DNA from: an uncultured Prevotellaceae bacterium
GTDB taxonomy: Bacteria > Bacteroidota > Bacteroidia > Bacteroidales > Bacteroidaceae
NCBI GenBank assembly: GCA_902769705.1
Contig: CACXPX010000009.1
Location: 1-64,000, forward strand
Direction of reading: 5' to 3'
DNA: 64,000 nucleotides
Part shown: positions 17,906 to 26,138 of the stretch, in pieces
How positions within the stretch are numbered: the first letter of the stretch is position 1
Layout of the letters: every line of letters starts with the position of its first letter
Translations under genes and position numbers: made by a program
The notes under the pieces: model-generated
Databases searched by the model: none
Told to the model about the DNA's origin: nothing
What the model saw: the letters and a program-made list of their open reading frames with translations, nothing else

Positions 17906-18370
17906 CTACTTCTTAGGAACGAAAGTCTCCCAAGTTTGATCATCGTAAAAAATGCGAATTTCTGTTACTTGACGCTGCGGTTTGTCAAAATATTTCATAA
18001 TAATTTTTTCGTTTTTATTAGGTGTATTCTGTACACCCTGTTGGAGAGTTGGCAGTTGAGCACCAGATGGGGTGGGAGAAAATGAATCAAAATCAAGCAT
18101 CTGATCAACTGGCTCAGTTTGAACATTCCCCGAAGAGGTATCATCTGATTGTGAAACCTGATCCATATACATAGGTCCACGACCAAACAACAACCAGTCG
18201 GTGGAGAGGGCAGGGATTTTTTGTTTGATCGCCTCGATGATGTTCAAGGTGGGCTTTGTACGTCCATTGAAGATGCTGCTAAGTGAAGCAGGTGACATTT
18301 GGATGAACTGAGCGAAGGTCTGCTGAGTCATATGTTGACTCTCCATAATTCTTCTAATTCTGTCTTTCAT
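17906..18370 (-). CDS. XRE-family helix-turn-helix regulator
   Basis: 154-aa DNA-binding protein. Residues 1-62 form a Cro/CI-type HTH: MTQQTFAQFIQMSPASLSSI is helices 2-3, with FNGRTKPTLNII after them. The segment WLLFGRGPMY that follows is common to Bacteroidales members of this family. A polar linker rich in Ser, Gln and Pro leads to a conserved end, VTEIRIFYDDQTWETFVPKK. Ligand or target genes are unknown. A palindrome GTTTAAAC (18377-18384) lies just upstream of its own start and may be an autoregulatory operator. Monocistronic, with its own terminator. Confidence 0.9.
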   Translation of the reverse strand: MKDRIRRIMESQHMTQQTFAQFIQMSPASLSSIFNGRTKPTLNIIEAIKQKIPALSTDWLLFGRGPMYMDQVSQSDDTSSGNVQTEPVDQMLDFDSFSPTPSGAQLPTLQQGVQNTPNKNEKIIMKYFDKPQRQVTEIRIFYDDQTWETFVPKK

Positions 18371-18441
18371 AACGTTGTTTAAACAGTTAATGATGCATTT
18401 TTACCGAATTTCGGCGGTCATTCTAAGATTTTACAAAGGTA
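18371..18441 (-). promoter_or_regulatory. Promoter and possible operator of the XRE gene
   Basis: TACCTTTG on the minus strand (18434-18441) fits the -7 box, 64 bp before the ATG. Between box and start lies AACTGTTTAAACAACGTT (minus strand, 18371-18388) with perfect dyad core GTTTAAAC, a plausible site for the HTH protein itself. Confidence 0.5.
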
Positions 18442-19099
18442 AAACAAAAAAATGAAATACGCAACAATTGTTGATTATATTTTAAATTATCGAAATGTTG
18501 ATTTTTATTTCAAAAACAACAAAACAAAACTGAATAGCCGTTATGTGTTTTAGTTTGTAAACGTAAATGTAAATATTCATCTCTAAACCTTGATTATTAC
18601 TTAATTAAGGGGATTTTCGTAAAATATTGGTTGAAAATTAATTATTTAGAGAACCTAATTCCTAAAAGCGGCAAATATTCAATAAAGTTTACCTTGGAAA
18701 AGGAAAATGTAATGTTTCTCATCAGTAAAATACATATAATACGCTGATACTCAGTCAATTATAATATAAAAATATTGCATGAATATTTATTCATGTAGAT
18801 TTTTAATCTTAAATATTTGAATGTGCAAATTTGAATTTAAGATGTGATAAATAATGTTATGTTTTTAAATTCACTATATTAGTTTGTAAAAATGTATCTG
18901 ATTTTAAATTGGTTTCGTTTTGTGAATTTAGAAATCGAAAAGATAATGTAAGTTAACGCTAAATCGTCCGATAAGCAAAAAAACAAAAAATCGCCATTTT
19001 TTAATCTTTCTCGACCGAGTGGCAATTCGCTCAAAAAAATGGCCGTTTTTTGAGGGCGTTTTTGGACTTAAGTACCTGATTTTATTAGAAGTTAGGCAT
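18442..19099. other. AT-rich gene-free region between XRE gene and holA
   Basis: About 650 bp with no credible gene and strong A/T bias. Near 18975-19070 there are runs (AATCGCCATTTTTT, GGCCGTTTTTTGAGGGCG, TTTTTGGACTTAAG) that, read on the minus strand, resemble the leader of the repeat elements at 11336 and 52406. It may be a decayed third copy in reverse orientation. Otherwise nothing recognised. Confidence 0.45.
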
Positions 19100-19124
19100 A
19101 AAAAAAGTGCTCGACCTGAGCACT
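19100..19124 (-). terminator. Rho-independent terminator of holA
   Basis: Arms AGTGCTC (19106-19112) and GAGCACT (19118-19124), 5-nt loop; on the minus strand followed by TTTTTTT. It lies about 37 bp after the holA stop. Confidence 0.85.
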
Positions 19125-19160
19125 CATTCTAGAAAAAAATCCATCAAAAAATCGACTTTT

Positions 19161-20207
19161 TTAGTGCAAAATGAAAAAAATAAGCTCTTTCATCAGCTCT
19201 CCAGGACCCGTATTTGGGTTGTCAAGCCCCTTACTTTTGGCATCAATTTCTCTAATTTTCGAAATTATCTGCATAGTTTTCATTCCACTATAATTTCTCA
19301 AACCCTTCATATAGTCTTTTGCAGCCCATGCAGATTTCAAATCCAGATGCTGCGCAACCGAATTTTCGTTCGTTTTATTGGGTGCATAATATGCCGTCAT
19401 CAAATTTTGGAAATAATTAAAAAGCATTGGCAAAAACGAATAAAGCGAACCAGCCTTCGGATTATTGTCAAAATATTTGATAATTTGATTTGCTTTGAAA
19501 ACATCTCGATTCACCACAGCATCTCGAAGTTCATAACCATTGAAGTCCTTACTCACCCCTATCTCATGCTCTACCACATCAGGAGTCACTTCCCTGTTGT
19601 TTTCTGGCAACGAAATGAGCACTTTATCGAGTTCAGAAATCAACCGGCTCAAATCAGAGCCAATATGGTCGGCTATCATTTGAGCAGATTTCCTGTCAAT
19701 AGCTGTATTTTTGCTCTTCAGATAGTCCTCGATGAAATATGGAAGGTCACTTTCGCGCTTCTTTTTGCTCTCAAACACCACTCCACCGCCTTTTTCAGCC
19801 TTTGCCAGCATGTTGCTGACAACCTTTTTCCGCCTGTCGAGCGAGCCATTCATGAAACAAAGCACCAAAATCGTGCTTTTCATCATTTGCGCATCCACAT
19901 ATTTCTCAATCGCTTCAAGATTGCGCAAGTTTTGGGCTTCTTTCACTATAACAACCTGATATTCAGCCATCATTGGATAACGACGCGCCTGATCAACCAC
20001 CTGTGAAGGGTTGACATCCAAACCAAACAACACTGTCTGATTGAAATCTTGCTCCTCAGGAGTCAACGCATTTGTGGCAATATAATCGGCAATCTTGTCG
20101 ATATAATACGATTCATCGCCCATTAATATATAAATAGGTGCAAATTTTCGCGCTTTCAGGTCCCTCATGATGGATTCATAAGACACACCGCCCTTTTTCT
20201 CTGCCAT
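19161..20207 (-). CDS. holA: DNA polymerase III subunit delta
   Basis: 348-aa clamp-loader delta subunit, which opens the beta clamp during loading. The family is recognised by YILMGDESYYIDKI near the N-terminus, LVLCFMNGSLDRRKKV, GSDLSRLISELDKVLISL and the C-terminal helical collar with LRNYSGMKTMQIISKIREIDAKSKG. The length is normal. It is transcribed alone, divergent from the HsdR_N-like gene, an arrangement that is common in Bacteroidales. Confidence 0.95.
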   Translation of the reverse strand: MAEKKGGVSYESIMRDLKARKFAPIYILMGDESYYIDKIADYIATNALTPEEQDFNQTVLFGLDVNPSQVVDQARRYPMMAEYQVVIVKEAQNLRNLEAIEKYVDAQMMKSTILVLCFMNGSLDRRKKVVSNMLAKAEKGGGVVFESKKKRESDLPYFIEDYLKSKNTAIDRKSAQMIADHIGSDLSRLISELDKVLISLPENNREVTPDVVEHEIGVSKDFNGYELRDAVVNRDVFKANQIIKYFDNNPKAGSLYSFLPMLFNYFQNLMTAYYAPNKTNENSVAQHLDLKSAWAAKDYMKGLRNYSGMKTMQIISKIREIDAKSKGLDNPNTGPGELMKELIFFILH

Positions 20208-20233
20208 TTTTGTCTATTTTCCGTATTTATTTG

Positions 20234-20241
20234 TAATTTTG
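20234..20241 (+). promoter_or_regulatory. Promoter box of the HsdR_N-like gene
   Basis: TAATTTTG matches TAnnTTTG and ends 17 bp before the ATG at 20259, implying a very short leader. Confidence 0.5.
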
Positions 20242-20258
20242 CACACAAAGATACAAAA

Positions 20259-20741
20259 ATGATTCAACTAAACCTACCACCTTATGCCATAAAATTGGCG
20301 GGAAACAAAGAGAAGCCTACCATTTTCGACATTTTACGCCGCAAATACGTAGCTCTGACACCCGAAGAATGGGTTCGCCAACATTTTGTCCACTTCCTAG
20401 TTGAGCACAAGGGCTATCCTGCCACATTGCTCGCTAACGAAGTCAAACTTCAAGTGGGCGACAAACAACTACGTGCCGACACAGTTCTTTATGACACGTC
20501 CCTGCAACCCCGTATGATTATGGAGTACAAGGCGCCAAACATCGCCATCAAACAACAAGTTTTCAATCAGATTACTGTCTACAACATGTTGCTGCATGTA
20601 GATTATCTGGTGGTTTCCAACGGGATGGAACATTTCTGCTGCCGCATGGATTACGAACACAACACCTACACTTTCTTAGACGATATACCCACCTACGAGA
20701 GCGTTAGCAACGCTACACCGCCAGCGAGCCAAGAAGTATAG
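20259..20741 (+). CDS. HsdR N-terminal-like PD-(D/E)XK protein
   Basis: 160-aa stand-alone domain related to the N-terminal nuclease part of type I restriction R subunits. The core is visible as LRADTVLYD followed by MIMEYKAP, the D...ExK of the PD-(D/E)XK fold, plus QVFNQITVYNMLLHVDYLVVSNG. No helicase or other restriction genes are near, so it is not a restriction system; it is a small conserved Bacteroidota protein next to holA, possibly acting on DNA. It ends 2 bp from the converging transporter gene. Confidence 0.85.
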   Translation: MIQLNLPPYAIKLAGNKEKPTIFDILRRKYVALTPEEWVRQHFVHFLVEHKGYPATLLANEVKLQVGDKQLRADTVLYDTSLQPRMIMEYKAPNIAIKQQVFNQITVYNMLLHVDYLVVSNGMEHFCCRMDYEHNTYTFLDDIPTYESVSNATPPASQEV

Positions 20742-20743
20742 GC

Positions 20744-22066
20744 TTATTCTGCCATTGCCTGACGATTGCGATGTGCCCTGAAACCATAAATCATGATCAG
20801 CAAGAAGCAAAGCAACGGTAGAACGAACGAAACGTTCACGGCGGGATGGTTCATAATTGTTCCACAATCAACAATCGCACCCTGTAAAGGAGTCAACACG
20901 GCACCACCTAAGATGGCCATTACGAGGAATGCAGCTCCAAGTGTAGTATCGCTTGTCTCCACGTTCTCAAGTGCAATTCCATAGATGCTGGGGAACATGA
21001 TAGACATGAACAAGCTTATGAGCACGAGCGAATAGAGTCCCATCATACCATCGATAAGAATAGCACCCATCGTACATATCATCGCACCAATGGCAAATGA
21101 AGCCAACATCAGTCGCGAATTGAAGTATTTCATCAAGTAAGTTCCAACGAAACGACCAACAAGATTGAGCGACATAGCACCGATATTGAACATCTGTGCC
21201 TCAGCCCAACTTAAGCCTAAACGCTCAGCATATTGAATGATGAAAGTCCAACACATGATTTGTGCGCCAACGTAGAAGAACTGGGAAAACACGCCGAAAC
21301 GGTAGTTGCTATTCCTCCACAAATTGCGAAGCGTTGTCTTTACCGAATGCGTCTGCCCTTTTTCCTTCTGATGTTCTGCTTCCGTTTTCGGCATCTTCTT
21401 CAACAAGAAAACCACAAATACAGCCAACACTATAAGTCCAATGACCACGTAGGGTGTACGAATGGCGGCAAGGTCATGCGTGCGAATGCTTGCTTTCTCA
21501 GCCACACTTTTCGCTGCAAAAGTCAATTTCCCGGCAGCATCACGCTCATCTGAAAGCAAGTTTGGCAACACCAGGAACGAAGCTACTGCCATACCCGTGA
21601 GCGACCCCACAGGATTGAAAGCCTGCGCCATATTCAGTCTTCGAGTACTCGTTTCCTTCGAACCTAAAGCAAGGATGAAAGGATTTGCAGTCGTCTCAAG
21701 AAATGCAAGGCCGAAAGTCAGGATATACAAAGCCAAACAGAAGAATACGAAACTCTGCACTTGAGCTGCTGGCATTGCGAGGATGGCTCCTGCCGCATAG
21801 AGTGCCAATCCGACAAGGATACCACTCTTATAACTATATTTTCGAATGAATAATGCTGCTGGGATAGCCATCGTTGCATATCCGCCATAAAAGGCGAACT
21901 GTATCATCGACGCCTTAAAGTTCGACAACTCCATCACCGTTCTGAATGCGGCTACCATAGGATTCGTGAAATCGTTGGCAAACCCCCAAAGGGAGAATAG
22001 CGATGTGACGAGGATGAAAGTCACAAGATACTTCCGTTCCACCAATTTGCTTTTCATTTGGCTCAT
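20744..22066 (-). CDS. FucP-family MFS sugar:proton symporter
   Basis: 440-aa major facilitator of the L-fucose permease group with about 12 membrane segments. Features of the family include LFSLWGFANDFTNP at the start, FLETTANPFILALG and RRLNMAQAFNPVGSLTG in the first half, and FPSIYGIALEN and LGAAFLVMAILGGAVLTPLQG in the second. Substrates in the family include fucose, glucose/galactose and N-acetylglucosamine; no linked catabolic gene reveals which applies here. A minus-strand TAATTTTG box lies at 22123-22130. Confidence 0.9.
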   Translation of the reverse strand: MSQMKSKLVERKYLVTFILVTSLFSLWGFANDFTNPMVAAFRTVMELSNFKASMIQFAFYGGYATMAIPAALFIRKYSYKSGILVGLALYAAGAILAMPAAQVQSFVFFCLALYILTFGLAFLETTANPFILALGSKETSTRRLNMAQAFNPVGSLTGMAVASFLVLPNLLSDERDAAGKLTFAAKSVAEKASIRTHDLAAIRTPYVVIGLIVLAVFVVFLLKKMPKTEAEHQKEKGQTHSVKTTLRNLWRNSNYRFGVFSQFFYVGAQIMCWTFIIQYAERLGLSWAEAQMFNIGAMSLNLVGRFVGTYLMKYFNSRLMLASFAIGAMICTMGAILIDGMMGLYSLVLISLFMSIMFPSIYGIALENVETSDTTLGAAFLVMAILGGAVLTPLQGAIVDCGTIMNHPAVNVSFVLPLLCFLLIMIYGFRAHRNRQAMAE

Positions 22067-22204
22067 GTTCGTTTGTTTTATTTTTCTATTTAGTTTTGTC
22101 TAAGGCATAATTATATTGGGTACAAAATTACGGAATAATTATCAAAACACGTCCACTTGTCATCACTTTTTTACAAAACATTTTCCTATTTCCCGCTTTT
22201 TTTG

Positions 22205-22213
22205 TACTTTTGC
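22205..22213 (+). promoter_or_regulatory. Promoter box of the TerB-DnaJ gene
   Basis: TACTTTTGC, a full TAnnTTTG match, 25 bp before the ATG at 22238. It lies inside the longer open frame that begins at 22157, which is why the later start is chosen. Confidence 0.65.
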
Positions 22214-22237
22214 AAAACAACCATTAGCAAAAACACT

Positions 22238-23068
22238 ATGGCAGCAGGAAAATGGATTGGAGGCTTTCTAGGTTTCATCACGGGCGGACCTTTAGGTGCG
22301 CTTGCAGGATTTGCCCTTGGCTATCTTTTTGACGTTGGACTTGAAGCCGTGAACACCCCCGAAAACTATAACAACCGTGAATACGACGATTATGACCATC
22401 GCCGACAGAGATCGTATGCCGATGAAGCAGCTCGCCAACGAGCTTACGAACAAGGCCAGCGCAACTCATTCCTCTTCTCGCTTCTGGCGTTGGCTTCCTA
22501 TATTATTCGTGCCGACGGGAAAATCATGCATTCCGAAATGGAAATGCTACGCGCCTTCCTGCGCACCAACTTTGGTGAAGCAGCAGTAACACAAGGCGAG
22601 GAAATCGTACTGAAACTCTTCGAGCAGCAGAAACAAATGGGGGCTGATCGATTCCGCTCAACCATCCGCAGTTCTTGCGCTCAGATAGCACGCCACATGA
22701 GCTATTCGCAACGCCTGCAACTACTGAATTTCCTTGTGATGATTGCCCAAGCCGATGGCAGAGTGGTTGCTGAAGAGATCCAGGCGCTGAAGGATGTGGC
22801 CATAAGCCTGTCTTTGTCGGCTGAGGATGTAGAGTCGATGCTCAACTTGCGCGATAGCGGAACAAGTCTTGAAGCTGCCTACAAAGTGCTGGGAATTCCT
22901 TCTACTGCCACCGATGATGAAGTGAAGGTTGCCTATCGAAAAATGGCGCTCAAGCACCATCCCGACCGTGTTTCCACATTGGGCGATGACGTGAAGAAGG
23001 CTGCAGAGAAGAAATTCCAAGAAATCAACGACGCAAAAGAGAAAATCTACAAGGCAAGAGGCCTTTGA
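22238..23068 (+). CDS. TerB-like and DnaJ-domain protein (DjlA-like)
   Basis: 276 aa. The N-terminus (MAAGKWIGGFLGFITGGPLG) is a glycine-rich membrane-associated segment, followed by a tyrosine- and arginine-rich linker. A TerB-like helical domain covers about 80-200, with the paired acidic motifs RADGKIMHSE and QADGRVVAEE. The C-terminal 65 residues are a J domain with HPD in KHHPDRVS. This order is that of DjlA, a membrane-anchored co-chaperone that stimulates DnaK. The frame remains open upstream to 22157, but a promoter box at 22205 places the start at 22238. Confidence 0.88.
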   Translation: MAAGKWIGGFLGFITGGPLGALAGFALGYLFDVGLEAVNTPENYNNREYDDYDHRRQRSYADEAARQRAYEQGQRNSFLFSLLALASYIIRADGKIMHSEMEMLRAFLRTNFGEAAVTQGEEIVLKLFEQQKQMGADRFRSTIRSSCAQIARHMSYSQRLQLLNFLVMIAQADGRVVAEEIQALKDVAISLSLSAEDVESMLNLRDSGTSLEAAYKVLGIPSTATDDEVKVAYRKMALKHHPDRVSTLGDDVKKAAEKKFQEINDAKEKIYKARGL

Positions 23069-23076
23069 AGACAATG

Positions 23077-23178
23077 CAAAAGAGGCTGTGGTAAAAAAGC
23101 AGATGTGGCATTTGCTAATTGTACATGCGGCATGTACGCTTTTAACAAATACTCACTACTTCCTAGACACAACCTCTT
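23077..23178. repeat. MITE-like palindromic element with a GTACAT palindrome
   Basis: Short imperfect terminal inverted repeats (AGAGGCTGTG at 23081-23090 and CACAACCTCT at 23168-23177, 9 of 10 matching) enclose GCAGATGTGGCA (from 23099) and a perfect-arm palindrome GTACATGCGGCATGTAC (23121-23137). The steps 23099, 23121, 23143 are 22 bp apart. The left part aligns with 36272-36326. No coding capacity. Confidence 0.7.
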
Positions 23179-23255
23179 TCACCATATAAAAGCAGAGGTA
23201 TGGAAACCTCGAATGCTCAAAGAGTGGGCATTATGCTTTTATGCTTGAAAAACGA

Positions 23256-24086
23256 TTAATCCTCTGCAGGCGTCTCGGTCTTCTTACGAATAGCGCGCTT
23301 ACGCTTGGGCTTCTCCTCTGAAACGGGCGATTCAAGTTTCACACCAGCCAGTTCCGGATCAATCATGATACGGCCGCAATACTCGCATACGATGATTTTC
23401 TTATGCATCTTGATGTCGAGTTGGCGCTGAGGTGGAATCTTGTTGAAGCAACCACCACAAGCATCACGCTGCACGTAGACAATACCCAAACCATTGCGGG
23501 CACTCTTGCGAATGCGCTTGAAACTGCTAAGCAAACGCGGCTCTATCTTTGTTTCCAGATCTTTAGCCTTGCTCTTCAGTTTCTCCTCTTCGTCCTTCGT
23601 CTCTTGCATGATCTCGTTCAGCTCACTCTTCTTCTCTTCGAGCGCCACCTCACGGTCTTTGATGATTTCCTCGTTCATCTCCTGATCACGCTTTTTCTCC
23701 TCAACCTTCACCAAAGCTTCGCGGATTTTCTTGTTGCAAAGCTCGATTTCGAGTGTCTGGAACTCAATTTCCTTGGTCAGCGTGTCGTATTCACGGTTGT
23801 TTTTCACCTCGTTCAGCTGGTTCTGATAGCGGTCAACGCTGGCTTGCGCTTCACTAATCTCAGCTTTCTTCTGCAAGATGGCGGTTTGGAAATCCTTGAT
23901 GTCGTTCTGAATCTTCTCTACACGGATAGTCAATCCAGCAATCTCATCCTCCAAATCCTGCACTTCAAGCGGCAATTCACCGCGCATAGCCTTCTTCTCG
24001 TCGATGGCCGAGAGGGTTGTCTGAAGCTGGTAAAGGGCTTTCAGTTTCTCTTCCACTGACAAATCTGTGGGATCTTTCTTTGCCAT
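23256..24086 (-). CDS. Coiled-coil protein with C4 zinc ribbon
   Basis: 276 aa. Residues about 20-195 are a long coiled coil with heptads rich in Glu, Lys and Leu. The C-terminal part holds a C4-type zinc ribbon: CGGCFN and, some 25 residues later, CEYCGR. The family is widespread in bacteria (DUF164/zf-RING_7 type) and often lies beside a Nif3-like gene, as here; its role is poorly defined, and structural relatives bind nucleic acid. The frame extends upstream to 24320 through the Nif3 gene, but ATG 24086 gives the normal start MAKKDPTDLSVEE. A basic tail (KPKRKRAIRKK) ends the protein. Confidence 0.88.
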   Translation of the reverse strand: MAKKDPTDLSVEEKLKALYQLQTTLSAIDEKKAMRGELPLEVQDLEDEIAGLTIRVEKIQNDIKDFQTAILQKKAEISEAQASVDRYQNQLNEVKNNREYDTLTKEIEFQTLEIELCNKKIREALVKVEEKKRDQEMNEEIIKDREVALEEKKSELNEIMQETKDEEEKLKSKAKDLETKIEPRLLSSFKRIRKSARNGLGIVYVQRDACGGCFNKIPPQRQLDIKMHKKIIVCEYCGRIMIDPELAGVKLESPVSEEKPKRKRAIRKKTETPAED

Positions 24087-24092
24087 AATCTG

Positions 24093-24153
24093 AAGCCCCC
24101 CTTTTATTCTCCGCCCATGAAAACGGAGAAGCCCTAAAGGGGGCATGGGGCTT
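24093..24153. repeat. Nested inverted repeat between the zinc-ribbon and Nif3 genes
   Basis: Three nested pairs: AAGCCCC (24093-24099) with GGGGCTT (24147-24153), CCCCCTTT with AAAGGGGG (to 24143), and TCTCCG (24108-24113) with CGGAGA (24124-24129). It can fold into one long branched hairpin in the mRNA between two operon genes, perhaps a stability or attenuation element or a REP-like repeat. Confidence 0.6.
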
Positions 24154-24156
24154 GGT

Positions 24157-24945
24157 TTATAAATATTTGATTGGATTCGTGTTTGTTTCTGCCTGCACAC
24201 AACGCACACCTGGGCATTCGCGCCCGATGATATCTCTGAATATCTCGCGTGTGAACTGCTCACTCTCATAATGGCCGATGACGGCAATCTGTATCTGTCC
24301 TTCGTGGCCGAAGAATTCATGATAACCCATCTCGCCCGTCACAAACGCATCGGCTCCTGCTTTCAGAGCATCTCCAAGAAGGAACGAACCAGCGCCACCA
24401 CAAAGGGCCACACGGCGTACAGGGCGTGTCAACAGTTCGTTGCAACGAACGCTCTCGGCATCAAACCGCTCTTTCAGCATCTCTACAAACGCCTGTGCTT
24501 CCATCGGCTCGGGCAGTTCGCCCACAACGCCAGATGCACCATCGACATCATCTACCACTCGAGGAACAGCCATGAAGTCCACATTCTTCAACCCCATGTG
24601 CTCAGCCATCTTGAAGTTCACGCCCCCTCGGGCATTGTCCAAGTTGGTGTGCATAGCCACAATGGCTACACCCTCGCGAATGGCCTTCATCACGGTGCGT
24701 TGCACATAGTCGCCGTCAGAGATGCAAGCCAGTTTGCGGAAGATGAGCGGATGGTGAGCCACAACCAAGTTGCAGCCCTTTTTCACAGCCTCATCAATGA
24801 CAGCTTCGGTCACATCCAGACACAATAAAGCCCCTGAGACTTCCGCTTCTGTCAATCCAACTTGCAAGCCGGCATTGTCGTATCCTTCCTGCAAGGGCAG
24901 AGGCGCGAATCGTTCAAGGGCATCAATCACCTTTCTTATCGTCAC
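24157..24945 (-). CDS. Nif3-like dinuclear metal-centre protein
   Basis: 262-aa NIF3/DUF34 family protein; members form hexameric rings with two metal ions per subunit. Expected motifs are present: NAGLQVG, VVAHHPLIF, AMHTNLDN and the C-terminal GEMGYHEFF and IGHYESE. The proposed GTP cyclohydrolase-like activity of the family is unsettled. First gene of a two-gene operon with the zinc-ribbon protein; a minus-strand TAACTTTG box (24980-24987) lies 35 bp upstream of the ATG. Confidence 0.93.
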   Translation of the reverse strand: MTIRKVIDALERFAPLPLQEGYDNAGLQVGLTEAEVSGALLCLDVTEAVIDEAVKKGCNLVVAHHPLIFRKLACISDGDYVQRTVMKAIREGVAIVAMHTNLDNARGGVNFKMAEHMGLKNVDFMAVPRVVDDVDGASGVVGELPEPMEAQAFVEMLKERFDAESVRCNELLTRPVRRVALCGGAGSFLLGDALKAGADAFVTGEMGYHEFFGHEGQIQIAVIGHYESEQFTREIFRDIIGRECPGVRCVQAETNTNPIKYL

Positions 24946-25099
24946 GCTTTTATCGTCTTGTCGAATATGTTTTGAATTGCAAAGTTACGATTTTCTGTTG
25001 GAATAAGGAAATCCAATGACTCTGAATTACATTTTTTTAACCGTTGCAGATTGGTGTGAGAGATGATGGAAGAGGTTCCCAACGCATCCTTCGAGACAA

Positions 25100-25990
25100 T
25101 CACCAATCGGCCAGACGGCTCTCAGCCTCCACGCGACTCTCCACGTCGTCGGCCAGCATGGGGAAGAAATCAATACCTGTCAGACGCTCCACCTCGTCCA
25201 CCGTACAACTGGTGTCAATCATGCGTTGGCTGCCGCCACGATTCTCGTAGATGAATCCAATGGCTTTAGGTTTTCCTTTCCTACAAAGTACCACCTTGAA
25301 GAACGCATCTGGCACCCACACCTTGTTGGTGCCAATCATTCGAGGCGAAGTCTTGTTCTTGAAAATAGGGCCACAAACCACATCGATTGCTCCATATTCA
25401 CGTGCCCACCGCCTGCATTGCATCTCCAAATCGTTCCAACTGTCCTTGTTCAAACCATGATTCTGAGGGCAGATATTGGATAAGAGAAACGACTGTCTCA
25501 AAGCCTCAGAGCTCCACTTGTTGTCTGCGGCTGGACACATGTGACCACGATCCAAGCGCGAACCATAGTAGTCGTTGTCTGTAGCGCGTGGTGAGGGCAC
25601 ATCCTCATCGGGCATGAAGAGTTGCTCATCGCGTTGATACTTACCGTAGGTGTGACTCTTCACCAAGTGCCAAGCCACATAGTTGGGCGTTTTTGTGGTC
25701 TTGTTATACGACACCGTGAAGCCAAGCCGACGCAAGATCTTTTCAGGACGATCTTTCAGAGGAGCAGGCATTTCCATCATCTTCGTCACTCTCGACGAAG
25801 ATGCATTCGGGCGTGCATCAGACACCTTATTCGCAGCCTTTTCCTGTGCTTCGGCATCAAAGAACTCCGCCACCTCCGAAGAGTCGGCAACATCCCCAAC
25901 TCGCTCGTCATAATTCCACACGCGCCCCTTGCAAGCCGTCATCATCAAGGCAGCCGAGAGGGCTATCATCAATAGTTTGCTCTTTGTCAT
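25100..25990 (-). CDS. Lipoprotein DNA/RNA non-specific endonuclease (NucA-type)
   Basis: 296-aa beta-beta-alpha-metal nuclease. An N-terminal lipobox (LMMTAC, Cys20) anchors it to the envelope, so it would act outside the cytoplasm. The catalytic DRGH motif is intact in LDRGHMCPAADN, followed by FLLSNICPQNHGLN that contributes the metal-binding Asn. The linker before the nuclease domain is rich in Ser and Ala. A TATCTTTG box on the minus strand (25995-26002) ends only 5 bp from the ATG, so the transcript is either leaderless or begins at the internal M8. A related nuclease lies at 62352-63272. Confidence 0.92.
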   Translation of the reverse strand: MTKSKLLMIALSAALMMTACKGRVWNYDERVGDVADSSEVAEFFDAEAQEKAANKVSDARPNASSSRVTKMMEMPAPLKDRPEKILRRLGFTVSYNKTTKTPNYVAWHLVKSHTYGKYQRDEQLFMPDEDVPSPRATDNDYYGSRLDRGHMCPAADNKWSSEALRQSFLLSNICPQNHGLNKDSWNDLEMQCRRWAREYGAIDVVCGPIFKNKTSPRMIGTNKVWVPDAFFKVVLCRKGKPKAIGFIYENRGGSQRMIDTSCTVDEVERLTGIDFFPMLADDVESRVEAESRLADW

Positions 25991-26138
25991 GCTGCAAAGA
26001 TAAGCAAAAAAAACGGATTATCCTTGTTAATCAGAAGCAAAAACCTTCCAATGTCAAAAAAACAAAGAAAAAGCAATGCGTTTTCAAATATTTGTCGTAA
26101 ATTTGTGCCAAAAGTGAATTATTAAAGAATTGCAACTT

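Noticed and set aside
19107-20006. 299-aa frame antisense to holA
   Set aside because: Starts in the holA terminator and mirrors the holA codons.
20259-20741. Remnant of a type I restriction-modification system
   Set aside because: The domain is complete and stands alone, with no HsdM, HsdS or helicase part; the position next to holA is usual for Bacteroidota.
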